The position numbers were made by a program, and so were the translations under genes. The notes below the pieces were generated by a model. That model saw nothing but the letters and a program-made list of their open reading frames with translations, made no database searches and was not told the origin of the DNA. From assembly GCA_902519695.1 (NCBI GenBank), contig CABYKN010000006.1, positions 1-44,077 on the forward strand: DNA of 44,077 nucleotides, written 5' to 3'. Each line of letters begins with the position of its first letter. Position 1 is the first letter of the stretch. Shown piece after piece: positions 8,218 to 17,607 of this stretch. The DNA comes from an uncultured Pelagibacteraceae bacterium. GTDB lineage: Bacteria; Pseudomonadota; Alphaproteobacteria; Pelagibacterales; Pelagibacteraceae.

Positions 8218-9471
8218 ATGAAAAACAAATATTCAGTATTCTCTCTAATAAAAAATGCTTTATCACAGCATGAGAATTGGCAACAAGCTTGGGGAAATCC
8301 AGAGCCAAAAAAAGAATACGATGCTATTATTGTGGGTGGTGGCGGACACGGTTTAGCTACTGCTTATTATTTAGCAAAGAAACATGATTTAAAAAATATT
8401 GCAGTCTTAGAAAAAGGTTGGATTGGTGGTGGAAATACAGGGAGAAACACTACAATCATTAGATCAAATTATTTATGGGATGCTAGTGCTGGTTTGTATG
8501 ATCATGCGCTTAAGCTATGGGAAAATTTATCTCAAGAGCTAAACTACAATGTGATGTTCAGTCAAAGAGGTGTAATGAATTTAGCTCACAACCTTCAAGA
8601 TGTAAGAGATTTAAAAAGAAGAACACATGCGAATAGACTAAACGGAATTGACGCTGTTTGGTTAAATACTGAGGAAGTTAAAAAATTTTGCCCAATTATA
8701 AATACATCACCTGATATCAGATACCCAGTTTTGGGTGGAACATTACAAAGAAGAGCAGGAACAGCAAGACACGATGCTGTTGCCTGGGGTTATGCAAGAG
8801 GCGCAAGCGATATGGGTGTTGATATAATTCAAAACTGTGAAGTTAAAGGAATAAAAAGAAATGGCGATAAAGTTGAAGGATTAGAAACAACTAAAGGATT
8901 TATAAAAACTAATAAAATTGGAGTTGTAGCTGCAGGTCACTCAAGTGTAATTGCAAATATGGCTGGATTAAAACTGCCTCTTGAAAGCAAACCATTACAA
9001 GCGTTAGTTTCAGAACCAGTAAAACCAATCATTGATACTGTTGTAATGTCAAATGCAGTTCATGCTTATGTAAGTCAATCGGATAAAGGCGAATTAGTTA
9101 TAGGTGCGGGAACAGATTCATATGTTTCATACACTCAAAGAGGTAGTCATAATATTGTTGAAGAAACTTTAAAGGCTATTTTAGAACTCTACCCTATTTT
9201 TAGTAGAATGAAGATGTTAAGACAATGGGGAGGAATTGTTGATATATGTCCAGATGCAAGCCCTATTATAAGTAAGACTAATATAAAAGGTTTATATTTT
9301 AATTGTGGTTGGGGTACCGGTGGTTTTAAAGCTACTCCAGGATCGGGAGATTTATTTGCTCACACAATCGCAAATGATGAGCCACATAAATTAAATGCAG
9401 CATTTAATTTAAATAGATTTGTAAGCGGTGATCTTGTTGATGAACATGGTGCTGCAGCAGTTGCACATTAG
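8218..9471 (+). CDS. soxB: Sarcosine oxidase, beta subunit
   Basis: Flavoprotein subunit of the heterotetrameric oxidase that demethylates sarcosine to glycine, passing the C1 unit to tetrahydrofolate and electrons to O2 (giving H2O2). The 417-residue protein has the FAD dinucleotide-binding motif [19 protein letters not shown] (about residues 35-53) and a conserved ARHDAVAW segment with His185, at the position where this family binds FMN covalently. The C-terminal [20 protein letters not shown] is also typical. It is the first gene of soxBDAG; soxD starts 2 nt downstream. No clear Shine-Dalgarno precedes the ATG. Related dimethylglycine oxidases are less likely because all four tetrameric subunits are present. 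Confidence 0.96.
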   Translation: MKNKYSVFSLIKNALSQHENWQQAWGNPEPKKEYDAIIVGGGGHGLATAYYLAKKHDLKNIAVLEKGWIGGGNTGRNTTIIRSNYLWDASAGLYDHALKLWENLSQELNYNVMFSQRGVMNLAHNLQDVRDLKRRTHANRLNGIDAVWLNTEEVKKFCPIINTSPDIRYPVLGGTLQRRAGTARHDAVAWGYARGASDMGVDIIQNCEVKGIKRNGDKVEGLETTKGFIKTNKIGVVAAGHSSVIANMAGLKLPLESKPLQALVSEPVKPIIDTVVMSNAVHAYVSQSDKGELVIGAGTDSYVSYTQRGSHNIVEETLKAILELYPIFSRMKMLRQWGGIVDICPDASPIISKTNIKGLYFNCGWGTGGFKATPGSGDLFAHTIANDEPHKLNAAFNLNRFVSGDLVDEHGAAAVAH

Positions 9472-9473
9472 TA

Positions 9474-9755
9474 ATGTTTTTAATTAATTGTCCATTTTGT
9501 GGAGAGAGAGATCAAAGTGAATTTTCTTCAGGTGGCGAAGCTCATATAGTTAGACCAAAACAACCGACTGAACTTAGCGATGATGAATGGGCAGAATATC
9601 TATTTATGAGAAAAAATATTAAAGGTATTCAGTTTGAAAGATGGAATCATGTTCACGGATGCAGAAAATGGTTCAACGTCGTCAGAGACACATCGAATGA
9701 TAAAATATTATCTGTTTATAAAATGGGTGAAAAACCTCCTGTTAATTATAAGTAA
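9474..9755 (+). CDS. soxD: Sarcosine oxidase, delta subunit
   Basis: Small zinc-binding subunit of heterotetrameric sarcosine oxidase. The 93-residue protein begins INCPFCGERDQSEF and carries Cys6, Cys9, His59 and Cys63, the same zinc ligand positions as in the structurally known enzyme. Neighbouring conserved text is FRRK-like here as FMRKN and the HGCRKWFN segment. It starts 2 nt after soxB, and its TAA shares one base with the soxA ATG (TAATG), so stoichiometric coupled translation is likely. Confidence 0.96.
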   Translation: MFLINCPFCGERDQSEFSSGGEAHIVRPKQPTELSDDEWAEYLFMRKNIKGIQFERWNHVHGCRKWFNVVRDTSNDKILSVYKMGEKPPVNYK

Positions 9756-12700
9756 TGCCCAATTATAGAATTCATAAAACCGAATATATTGATGAAACTA
9801 AGAGAGTTTCATTTAAATATGATGGCAAGACTTACTTTGGATATGAGGGTGATACCTTGGCATCTGCACTTTTGGCAAATGGTATTCATTTAGTCGGTAG
9901 AAGTTTTAAATATCACAGGCCAAGAGGTATAGTTTCTTGTGGAGCAGAAGAACCTAATGCAATTTGTCAAATTGGTAGTAAAAAAGACCTAACAGAACCA
10001 AATGTAAGAGCAACCGAGTTAGAATTGTATGAGGGATTAGAAGCAAGTTCTCAAAATTGCTGGCCTAACGTAAAATTTGACATTGGGGGTATTAATAATT
10101 TTATATCACCGTTAATTCCTGCAGGCTTTTATTATAAAACATTTATGTGGCCAAAGAGTTTTTGGAAAAAAGTATATGAACCATTAATACGATTATCTGC
10201 AGGTTTAGGAAAATCTCCTACAGAACCAGATCCTGATATCTATGATCACAAATATGTTCACTACGATGTATTGGTAATTGGTGGTGGAGTTTCAGGTATT
10301 ATTGCTGCAAAAATGGCTGCAAAAAATAATTTTAAAACTTTATTAGTAGATGACAAAAAAATACTAGGTGGTTCTACAATTTATCAAAATAATGAGTCTA
10401 TTAAGATTGATGATAAATTATCAAATGAATGGTTAAAAAATGAAATTCAAGAAATTAAAAAATTAAGTAATTTAACAATTAAGACAAGAACAAGTATTGC
10501 AGCTTATCATGGATACAATTTTCTTTTAGCTAAAGAAAATTTAACAGATCATTTGCCAGAGGAAAAAAAGAAAAATAAGATTAGACAACGATTATGGAAA
10601 ATAAGAGCAAAAAAAGTTATAATTGCAACTGGATCAATTGAAAGACCACTTGTATTCAATAATAATGATAGACCAGGAATATTATTATCTAATTCTATAA
10701 ACAAATATTTGGATTATTACGGCGTTACCTGTGGAGAAAATATAATATTATTTACAAATAATGATAGTGCATACGAAACTTCAATTTCACTTCATAAAAA
10801 AGGTATAAAGAATATAATTGTTGATTTAAGAAAATCTGCTAGTTCTGAATTAATCAAACAAGCTGAAAGTCTAGGAATAAAAATCTACTTCAATCATGTT
10901 GTAACAAATACTTTTGGATACAGAAAAATAAATTCATTAGAAATCATGAAACTATCAGAAGATGGAAATACTACTGTAGGCAATAAAATTAGATTAAGTT
11001 GTGATTGTTTAGGAATGAGTGGTGGATGGACACCTATGGTGCATATGCATACTCAATCTGGAGGTAAATTAGATTTTAGAGATGAAGACCAAGTATTCTT
11101 ACCAAAAGAAAATAGTGAGGATCAAATTTCTGTTGGTTCATGCAATGGAGATTTTGATTTAGAAAATATTATAGATAAAACAGTCAATAAAATTAATAAA
11201 TTCTTAGATATAGATAATCAAGATTACCGGGATACAAATATTATTTGCTCTAAAGAAAATGATAAAAGAAATATATGGCTTTTACCAAATAAAATACCTT
11301 TAGGTAAAACAAAATGCTTTATAGATTTTCAAAATGACTCGACTGCAAAAGATATTAAATTAGCCTTAAAAGAAGGCTTTAGATCAATTGAACATGTAAA
11401 AAGATATACAACGACTGGTATGGCAACAGATCAGGGAAAGTTATCTAATATGCACGCACTTGGGATTATAGCTGATACAGCTGGTGTAAAAATGGGTACA
11501 TTGGGAACAACTACATTTAGGCCTCCATTCACACCATTAACTTTCGGAACACTAGTTGGGAGAAATGTTGGAAAATTTTTTGAAGTAGTAAGAAAAACAT
11601 CCATGCATGAATGGCATGTAGAAAATAATGCAGAATTTGAAAATGTTGGTCAGTGGAAAAGACCCTGGTACTATGCAAAAAATGGAGAAAATATGCATGA
11701 TGCTGTTCAAAGAGAAAGTAAAGCGGCACGTGACAGTGCGGGTATCTTAGACGCATCAACTCTAGGAAAAATTGATATCCAAGGAACAGATGCATCAGAA
11801 TTTTTAAATCGAGTTTACACAAATGCTTGGTCAAAACTTGCAATCGGAAAATGTAGATACGGACTTATGTTAAACGAGGATGGTATGGTTTATGACGACG
11901 GTGTTACCACAAGAATATCTGAAAATCATTATCTTATGACAACTACTACTGGGGGAGCTGCAAATGTATTAAGCAAACTTGAGGATTATTTACAAACGGA
12001 GTGGCCAGAGTTAGATGTTTATTTAACATCAGTGACAGATCATTATTCTACAGCAAGTATTTGTGGTCCAAATTCAAAAAAAATTCTTAAGAAACTTTTT
12101 CCAAATTTAGATTTAAGTGATGAAAACTTTCCTCATATGTCATTTAAAGAAGATAAACTTGAAAATATAAATTGTAGAATAATGAGAATAAGTTTTACGG
12201 GTGAACTAAGCTATGAAATTAACATAGAGTCGAAATATGGAAATTCATTATGGAAAATGTGTATAGAAGCTGGGAAAGAGTTTAATTTGACACCTTATGG
12301 TACTGAAACAATGCACCTACTCAGAGCTGAAAAAGGTTTCATTATTGTTGGACAAGATACAGACGGCACAATGACTCCTTCAGACTTACAGATGGATTGG
12401 ATTGTAAGTAAAAAGAAATATGACTTCATTGGTAAAAGATCTTTATATAGAAGTGATACTATTAGAGAAGATAGAAAGCAATTGGTAGGACTACTTACAG
12501 ATGATCCAAAAGAAATTTTGGAAGAAGGTGCTCAAATTGTTTCAGACATTAAATCAAAGCCTATAGATATGCTAGGACATATAACTTCAAGCTATTTTAG
12601 TCCAAACCTAAATAAATCAATTGCCTTAGCTGTAGTTAGAAGTGGTAAAACAATGAAGGGTCAAAAGTTAATTATTCCAATGGAAAACAAAAACATTAAT

Positions 12701-12757
12701 GTGACCGTTTCCGACACAATTTTTTTAGACAAGGAGAATAAAAGACTAAATGCTTGA
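9755..12757 (+). CDS. soxA: Sarcosine oxidase, alpha subunit
   Basis: Largest subunit (1000 residues) of heterotetrameric sarcosine oxidase. Regions in order: an N-terminal ferredoxin-like beta-grasp domain (about 15-105) with only a few cysteines, too few for a 2Fe-2S cluster, as in this family; a nucleotide-binding region with VLVIGGGVSGIIAAKMAA (GGGVSG at 176-181); a second Rossmann-like part at about 320-400; and a C-terminal GcvT/aminomethyltransferase-like domain (about 610-1000) with RDSAGILDASTLGKIDIQG. The GcvT-like part binds tetrahydrofolate and takes up the methylene group. The start overlaps soxD by 1 nt and the end overlaps soxG by 8 nt. Full length, no frameshift seen. Confidence 0.97.
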   Translation: MPNYRIHKTEYIDETKRVSFKYDGKTYFGYEGDTLASALLANGIHLVGRSFKYHRPRGIVSCGAEEPNAICQIGSKKDLTEPNVRATELELYEGLEASSQNCWPNVKFDIGGINNFISPLIPAGFYYKTFMWPKSFWKKVYEPLIRLSAGLGKSPTEPDPDIYDHKYVHYDVLVIGGGVSGIIAAKMAAKNNFKTLLVDDKKILGGSTIYQNNESIKIDDKLSNEWLKNEIQEIKKLSNLTIKTRTSIAAYHGYNFLLAKENLTDHLPEEKKKNKIRQRLWKIRAKKVIIATGSIERPLVFNNNDRPGILLSNSINKYLDYYGVTCGENIILFTNNDSAYETSISLHKKGIKNIIVDLRKSASSELIKQAESLGIKIYFNHVVTNTFGYRKINSLEIMKLSEDGNTTVGNKIRLSCDCLGMSGGWTPMVHMHTQSGGKLDFRDEDQVFLPKENSEDQISVGSCNGDFDLENIIDKTVNKINKFLDIDNQDYRDTNIICSKENDKRNIWLLPNKIPLGKTKCFIDFQNDSTAKDIKLALKEGFRSIEHVKRYTTTGMATDQGKLSNMHALGIIADTAGVKMGTLGTTTFRPPFTPLTFGTLVGRNVGKFFEVVRKTSMHEWHVENNAEFENVGQWKRPWYYAKNGENMHDAVQRESKAARDSAGILDASTLGKIDIQGTDASEFLNRVYTNAWSKLAIGKCRYGLMLNEDGMVYDDGVTTRISENHYLMTTTTGGAANVLSKLEDYLQTEWPELDVYLTSVTDHYSTASICGPNSKKILKKLFPNLDLSDENFPHMSFKEDKLENINCRIMRISFTGELSYEINIESKYGNSLWKMCIEAGKEFNLTPYGTETMHLLRAEKGFIIVGQDTDGTMTPSDLQMDWIVSKKKYDFIGKRSLYRSDTIREDRKQLVGLLTDDPKEILEEGAQIVSDIKSKPIDMLGHITSSYFSPNLNKSIALAVVRSGKTMKGQKLIIPMENKNINVTVSDTIFLDKENKRLNA

Positions 12758-13298
12758 CATTTTACATCCAAATATTTCAAATAATAATAAAAACAATATC
12801 GATATTAATTTATCTGAAGAAAAAATTAAAATTAATATCAGGGGAAAAAATAAAGAATTTTTTACCAAAGTGGGTAAAATTCTATCTATTATTTTACCTT
12901 CTGAGTCAAATACCAGTTCATCAAATGAAAACTATGATGTTTTGTGGCTAAGTCCAGATGAATGGATGATATATTTTGAAGAAAATAAAAATACAAATAT
13001 TTTTGATCAACTTTATAAAGATATTTCGTCTTTAAATTTTGGATCAATTACTGATATCTCTTCACAATTAATTTGCATAAATATAAAAGGAGAAAATATA
13101 TTTGAATTATTATCATCTGGATCACCTTTTAATTTCGAAAAATTTAAAAATAATGTTGGTTCATCAACACAAACGATAGTAAATCATATTGATGTAATTC
13201 TTCATCACAAGTCAAAGAATAATGTTAATTTATTTGTAAGAAGATCGTTTTCAGAACACCTTTATGAATGGTTAGTTGATAGCTCTAATTTTATCTAA
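12750..13298 (+). CDS. soxG: Sarcosine oxidase, gamma subunit
   Basis: Small structural subunit of the sarcosine oxidase tetramer, distantly related to the GcvT fold. It has 182 residues. The recognisable family segments are VLWLSPDEWMIYFEE (the conserved LGPDEWL-like block), then SITDISSQLICINIKG and NLFVRRSFSEHLYEWLVD near the end. The N-terminal half is low-complexity and Asn/Lys-rich, as expected of this fast-evolving subunit. It overlaps soxA by 8 nt, and its last 27 nt overlap the end of the convergent MATE gene. Identification rests partly on operon position. Confidence 0.92.
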   Translation: MLDILHPNISNNNKNNIDINLSEEKIKINIRGKNKEFFTKVGKILSIILPSESNTSSSNENYDVLWLSPDEWMIYFEENKNTNIFDQLYKDISSLNFGSITDISSQLICINIKGENIFELLSSGSPFNFEKFKNNVGSSTQTIVNHIDVILHHKSKNNVNLFVRRSFSEHLYEWLVDSSNFI

Positions 13299-14621
13299 TT
13301 TAAAACTCAAATAAAAATAAGTATAACCAATATACATCAGAGAGAAAATCCAATTGAATATTACCCATAACCAAAAAAATTCAGAAAAGTCAGAATTAAA
13401 ATAAATTGCAGTATAAAATACGACAAATGGAAAAATTCCATTTCGGCAAATATTAGCAATTAATGCGTTTTCAGCTTTTTTTAAAGCCATAAAAAAACCA
13501 TTTGATAAAAAAAATATTGGATAAGCTGGCAACACAAAGGCTGAAATCTCTAAATATAATTTTCCAAATTCAACGACCTCTAAATCTTTTGAAAATAATT
13601 TTGTTATCATTTCAGCACCAAAATAAATAATAAAAGAAGAAATAATCATTATAATGAAAGCATATTTTATAGCTTGGAAGTACGTTTCTTTAATTCTTAA
13701 AATATTTCGTGCACCAAAGTTTTGAGCAATAATTGTGATAATTGCTGTATTTATTCCCAAGATTGGTAATAAAACAACTTGTTCTATTTTGGTGCCAGCT
13801 CCATAACCAGCTGCTGCATATTCTCCTGATAAACCTGCATATTTGAATACAATAGCAGAAGCAATAGAATAACCGCAAATTGAAATTATTATTGGCATAG
13901 ATTGAAAAAAAATATTTTTTAAAAAAAAAAATTTAGGAATAAAATAAGAAATAAGTATGTTTTTAATTAATTTACTTTTTAAAACTTTTTTAAATATAAT
14001 TAAAAAAGCGACCGTTTGAGCAATTAGAGTTGCTATTGCAATACCCTTCATACCCAAAGCTGGTATGAAATAAAATCCAAATATTAAAATTGGATTTAAC
14101 AATATGTTTAAAAAAAAAGATAATATTAAAGCATTTCTATAAGTTTTCGTATCGCCTTCTGCATGAAGTAATGAATTTAATGCAACAACTAAAATAAAAA
14201 TAAATGAACCAAGGAAAATGATATCTGTATATTGTAAGCCAAGATTTATTACCTCGTTAGTTGAACCCATAATTGAAAAAAGGTCTGATGCATAATTTAA
14301 ACCAATAAAAGTAATCAACAGAATTATCAAAAAAGAAAAGAAAATTAATTGGCAGAAATAAATTGAAGCATTTTTATTATTTTTTTCTCCAATGCTATTA
14401 CCTATCAGTGATGTACCTGCAACTGTGATACCAATAGATGAGGCAATAATAATAAAATAAATTGGAAAAGATTTTGTTAAAGCTGACAAAGCTTCAGGTG
14501 ATATTTTTCCTGCAAAATATGTATCAGCAATATTATATAACGTTTGAAAGAGTGTACCTACAGATGCAGGTATCGCTAATTTTTTAATTAATTCTTTGAT
14601 GTCATCACTTAATATATTCAT
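13272..14621 (-). CDS. MATE-family multidrug/solute efflux protein
   Basis: Integral inner-membrane exporter with about 12 transmembrane helices in two six-helix bundles across 449 residues. Family-typical features are the N-terminal PASVGTLFQTLYNIADTYFAG (helix 1, with the usual NxxDxxF-like pattern), SALTKSFPIYFI and the repeat-equivalent region around residues 240-300, including GAGTKIEQVVLLPILGINTAI. Substrates cannot be read from sequence; MATE proteins exchange Na+ or H+ for cationic drugs or metabolites. It is the last gene of the gatC-led run, 4 nt after the rhodanese gene. Its 3' end overlaps soxG by 27 nt tail to tail. Confidence 0.88.
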   Translation of the reverse strand: MNILSDDIKELIKKLAIPASVGTLFQTLYNIADTYFAGKISPEALSALTKSFPIYFIIIASSIGITVAGTSLIGNSIGEKNNKNASIYFCQLIFFSFLIILLITFIGLNYASDLFSIMGSTNEVINLGLQYTDIIFLGSFIFILVVALNSLLHAEGDTKTYRNALILSFFLNILLNPILIFGFYFIPALGMKGIAIATLIAQTVAFLIIFKKVLKSKLIKNILISYFIPKFFFLKNIFFQSMPIIISICGYSIASAIVFKYAGLSGEYAAAGYGAGTKIEQVVLLPILGINTAIITIIAQNFGARNILRIKETYFQAIKYAFIIMIISSFIIYFGAEMITKLFSKDLEVVEFGKLYLEISAFVLPAYPIFFLSNGFFMALKKAENALIANICRNGIFPFVVFYTAIYFNSDFSEFFWLWVIFNWIFSLMYIGYTYFYLSFKLDKIRAIN

Positions 14622-14625
14622 GATA

Positions 14626-15498
14626 TTATTTTTTTGAATTTATTATTTGATTGTGCCTCATTGTGAAACGTTTTATTTGATCATTTGTCAATTTATCAAA
14701 ACAATTTGGACATGATAGGCCTACTTTATACTTTTTTGATTTGGTTAGTTTTTTATGCAATGGCATTCTACAACCACCACAAACAGTATAATTTCCAATT
14801 TCTAGGTTTTTTTTAATAGTAACTCTTTTATCAAAAACAAAACATTCACCATTCCAATTACTTTTTTTTGGATCAGTTTTGTTAAGATAATTTAAGATAC
14901 CACCCTTAAGCATATAAACATTTTTAAAACCTTTATTATTAAGATAATTAGACGCTTTTTCACATCTGATACCACCAGTGCAAAACATCCCTATGGATTG
15001 ATCTTTACTAAATTTTGATAAATAATTTTTAAAATCTCTAAAATTTTTAGTTTCTGGATTAAGAGCATTTTTAAATGTACCAATCTTATATTCAAAAGGT
15101 TTTCTGGCATCAATCAGTTTAATATTTTTTTTAGTTATAAATTCGTCCCATTTTTTAGGTGATAAATATTTCTTATTAAAAAAATTTTTAAAATTAATTT
15201 TTTCATTAATTGGAACTACCTCATCTTTTATTTTAACTTTATTTTTTGTGTATGGTAATATTTTTGAGTTAAATTTATTTTGAATATCAAATCTATCAAT
15301 TGATAAGATATTCTTTATTTTTGTAATTATAAGTTTAATTTTTTTATGACTACCTGATATTGTACCATTAATTCCTTCAGGAGATAATATTATAAGACCT
15401 TTAATATCAAGCTTATTAGTTTCTTTTAAAATATTTTTTTTAATAATTTTTAATTTATTAAGTTTTGATATTTTATAAAAAGATAGGATTTCAAACAT
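14626..15498 (-). CDS. trhO: Rhodanese-domain tRNA uridine(34) hydroxylase (TrhO/YceA family)
   Basis: Predicted O2-dependent hydroxylase of uridine 34 in tRNA, the first step to 5-oxyacetyl/methoxyuridine. Domain order: N-terminal acylphosphatase-like part with SPEGINGTISG (about residues 40-50), a rhodanese domain with DARKPFEY and the active loop FCTGGIRCEK (Cys173, Cys179), and a C-terminal cysteine cluster (CGGC and CPNC). I choose the ATG at 15498, giving 290 residues and a 2-nt gap to the upstream gene. A TTG at 15510 would add four residues inside that gene. The gene is very rich in Lys/Ile/Asn. A plain sulfurtransferase is a less likely alternative. Confidence 0.87.
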   Translation of the reverse strand: MFEILSFYKISKLNKLKIIKKNILKETNKLDIKGLIILSPEGINGTISGSHKKIKLIITKIKNILSIDRFDIQNKFNSKILPYTKNKVKIKDEVVPINEKINFKNFFNKKYLSPKKWDEFITKKNIKLIDARKPFEYKIGTFKNALNPETKNFRDFKNYLSKFSKDQSIGMFCTGGIRCEKASNYLNNKGFKNVYMLKGGILNYLNKTDPKKSNWNGECFVFDKRVTIKKNLEIGNYTVCGGCRMPLHKKLTKSKKYKVGLSCPNCFDKLTNDQIKRFTMRHNQIINSKK

Positions 15499-15500
15499 AA

Positions 15501-16148
15501 TTACCAACAAACTGTAAAACCATCACCAATTGGTAAAATATACTTATTAATAGGTGATTTTTTTATGTATTTATTAAATTCTCTTAATTTTATAGTTAAT
15601 TTGTCTTTTATCTTTGGATTTGCAACATCTCCTTTCCAAAGTGTATTATCAATTAAAATTATACCCTTTTTGCTTTTTAATTTAAGAGACTGATTAAAAT
15701 AATTTATATAATTTTCTTTATCTGCATCAATTAATATCACGTCATATTTTTCCTTTTTCTTAATTAGATTTTCAAGAGCAATTTTTCCATTTTCACAAAG
15801 AAGATTTATTTTTTTATCTTGCTTTGCTTCTTTAAAAAACTTAATTGCCTCATTGTTAGTTTTTAAATTTTTATCTATACCAATTAATTTGCAATTCTTA
15901 GGTAAGGCAAGTGCAGCAGATAAAATGCTGTAACCTGTAAAAGTGCCAATTTCTAAATATGATTTATAGTTATTAATTTTTATGATAAATTGTATGAAGT
16001 TAGCTTGTAGAATTGAAATTTGTAATTTTTTAATATGACCAAGTTTTTCGTTATATTTTAATAATTTTTTTTGTACTTTGTGAAGATTATTTGTATGTGA
16101 AAAAATATAATTGATCATATTTTGATCAATTATGAAATTTTTATCCAT
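15501..16148 (-). CDS. SAM-dependent O-methyltransferase, metal-dependent class (Methyltransf_3)
   Basis: Class I methyltransferase of 215 residues resembling catechol/caffeoyl-CoA O-methyltransferases and bacterial TrmR-like enzymes. Motif I is [13 protein letters not shown] (about residues 64-76). The acidic SAM-binding loop is LIGIDKN (88-94), and the divalent-metal ligands appear as Asp141 in [11 protein letters not shown] plus Asp167-Asn168 in [11 protein letters not shown]. Its neighbour downstream is a TrhO-like tRNA U34 hydroxylase. In Bacillus, TrmR of this family methylates 5-hydroxyuridine 34, so a joint role in wobble-uridine 5-methoxyuridine synthesis is attractive but inferred. 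The start overlaps gatB by 8 nt. Confidence 0.85.
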   Translation of the reverse strand: MDKNFIIDQNMINYIFSHTNNLHKVQKKLLKYNEKLGHIKKLQISILQANFIQFIIKINNYKSYLEIGTFTGYSILSAALALPKNCKLIGIDKNLKTNNEAIKFFKEAKQDKKINLLCENGKIALENLIKKKEKYDVILIDADKENYINYFNQSLKLKSKKGIILIDNTLWKGDVANPKIKDKLTIKLREFNKYIKKSPINKYILPIGDGFTVCW

Positions 16149-17607
16149 TCAACTTTTCTTTTAATATTTTGTTTATTAATTGAGGATTGCCTTTTCCTTT
16201 ACTTTCTTTCATGGCTTGACCAACAAAAAAACCAAATAATTTATCTTTACCAGATTTATATTCAGCAACCTTATCTGAATTATTTTCAATAACTTTATTT
16301 ATCAATTCCTCTATCGCTTTTGGATCGCTTTCTTGTTTTAAACCTTTTTCTTTTACTATTATTAATGGATCTTGATCTCCATCTATCATTTGTTCAAAAA
16401 CCGTTTTAGCTATTTTTCCTGATATAGTTCCATCTTTTATAAGGTTTATAAGTTTTGATAGATTTTTAGCACTAACTGGGCTTTGAGATATTTCTAAATT
16501 TTTTTCATTTAAAACTGCAAATAATTCACCTGTAATCCAGTTTGTTGCTAATTTAACATCTGAATTTTTTATAACTTCTTCAAAGAAATTTGATGTTTCA
16601 ATATCAGATACCAAAATTGTTGCTTCATATGGTGAAAGATTAAATTTATCTATAAATCTTTTTTTCTTTTCATCTGGTAATTCAGGTATATCTGATTTTA
16701 TTTTTTCAATTAACTCTTGGCTTATTTCAAGCGGTAATAGATCTGGATCAGGAAAATATCTGTAATCATGCGCGTCTTCTTTTGATCTCATAGATCTTGT
16801 CTCATTTCTTTTAGTGTCAAAAAGTCTTGTCTCTTGATCTATGTCTTTCCCCTCCTCTAACAAATCTATTTGTCTATTTGCTTCGGATATTATTGCCATT
16901 TGCATAAATTTTATTGAATTAACATTTTTAATTTCACACCTGGTGCCAAATTCAGTCTGCCCTTTTAATCTTACTGATACATTAACATCTGCCCTCAAAG
17001 AACCTTCTTGCATATTGCCATCACATGTTCCTAAATATCTCATTATCGATCTTAATTTTTTTATATAAACGTTGACTTCATCTGGAGATCTCAAATCAGG
17101 CTTACTTACTATTTCCATTAAAGCCACTCCAGATCTATTTAAATCAACTAATGTATTATTTGGATCAATATCATGAATACTTTTACCTGCATCTTGCTCT
17201 AAGTGTAATCTTTCAATTCCAATTTCTTTTTGACCATTCGGCATATCTAAAATTACTTTTCCTTCACCGACAATTGGATATTTGTATTGAGAGATTTGAT
17301 ATCCTTGGGGTAAATCTGCATAAAAATAATTTTTTCTATCAAAGACAGATTTTTTATTTATTTTGGCTTTAAGTCCTATTCCAGTTTTAATTGCTTGTTC
17401 AATACAAAATTCATTTATAACTGGTAACATTCCTGGAAATGCTGCATCTACGAGACTAACTTGTGTGTTTGGTTCTGCACCAAATTTTGTTGATGATTGA
17501 GAGAAAAGTTTTGACTCTGAAGTAACTTGAGCGTGCACTTCTAAACCAATTATCACTTCATATTGTTTATTTTCTCTTTCAATAAGATATTCACTATTTT
17601 TACTCAC
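16141..17607 (-). CDS. gatB: Aspartyl/glutamyl-tRNA(Asn/Gln) amidotransferase subunit B
   Basis: tRNA-binding kinase subunit of GatCAB, which phosphorylates the misacylated Glu-tRNA(Gln) or Asp-tRNA(Asn) before amidation. The 488 residues include [19 protein letters not shown] at the N-terminus, [20 protein letters not shown] and [17 protein letters not shown] (catalytic cradle). A C-terminal helical/YqeY-like tail (about 340-488) ends in [13 protein letters not shown]. It starts with GTG at 17607, overlapping gatA by 8 nt; no ATG precedes the conserved EVIIGLEVH block. It is in the canonical gatCAB order. Confidence 0.97.
   Translation of the reverse strand: MSKNSEYLIERENKQYEVIIGLEVHAQVTSESKLFSQSSTKFGAEPNTQVSLVDAAFPGMLPVINEFCIEQAIKTGIGLKAKINKKSVFDRKNYFYADLPQGYQISQYKYPIVGEGKVILDMPNGQKEIGIERLHLEQDAGKSIHDIDPNNTLVDLNRSGVALMEIVSKPDLRSPDEVNVYIKKLRSIMRYLGTCDGNMQEGSLRADVNVSVRLKGQTEFGTRCEIKNVNSIKFMQMAIISEANRQIDLLEEGKDIDQETRLFDTKRNETRSMRSKEDAHDYRYFPDPDLLPLEISQELIEKIKSDIPELPDEKKKRFIDKFNLSPYEATILVSDIETSNFFEEVIKNSDVKLATNWITGELFAVLNEKNLEISQSPVSAKNLSKLINLIKDGTISGKIAKTVFEQMIDGDQDPLIIVKEKGLKQESDPKAIEELINKVIENNSDKVAEYKSGKDKLFGFFVGQAMKESKGKGNPQLINKILKEKLNG

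Noticed and set aside
11529-11843. Open frame on the minus strand inside soxA encoding a His/Leu/Phe-rich peptide
   Set aside because: It lies opposite the conserved GcvT-like domain; its composition is what the reverse complement of this coding sequence yields, and it has no recognisable domain or promoter.
8059-13298. tRNA-linked genomic island carrying the sox genes
   Set aside because: No integrase, no repeat of the tRNA 3' end and no shift in base composition; the tRNA 3' end faces slt, not the sox genes.
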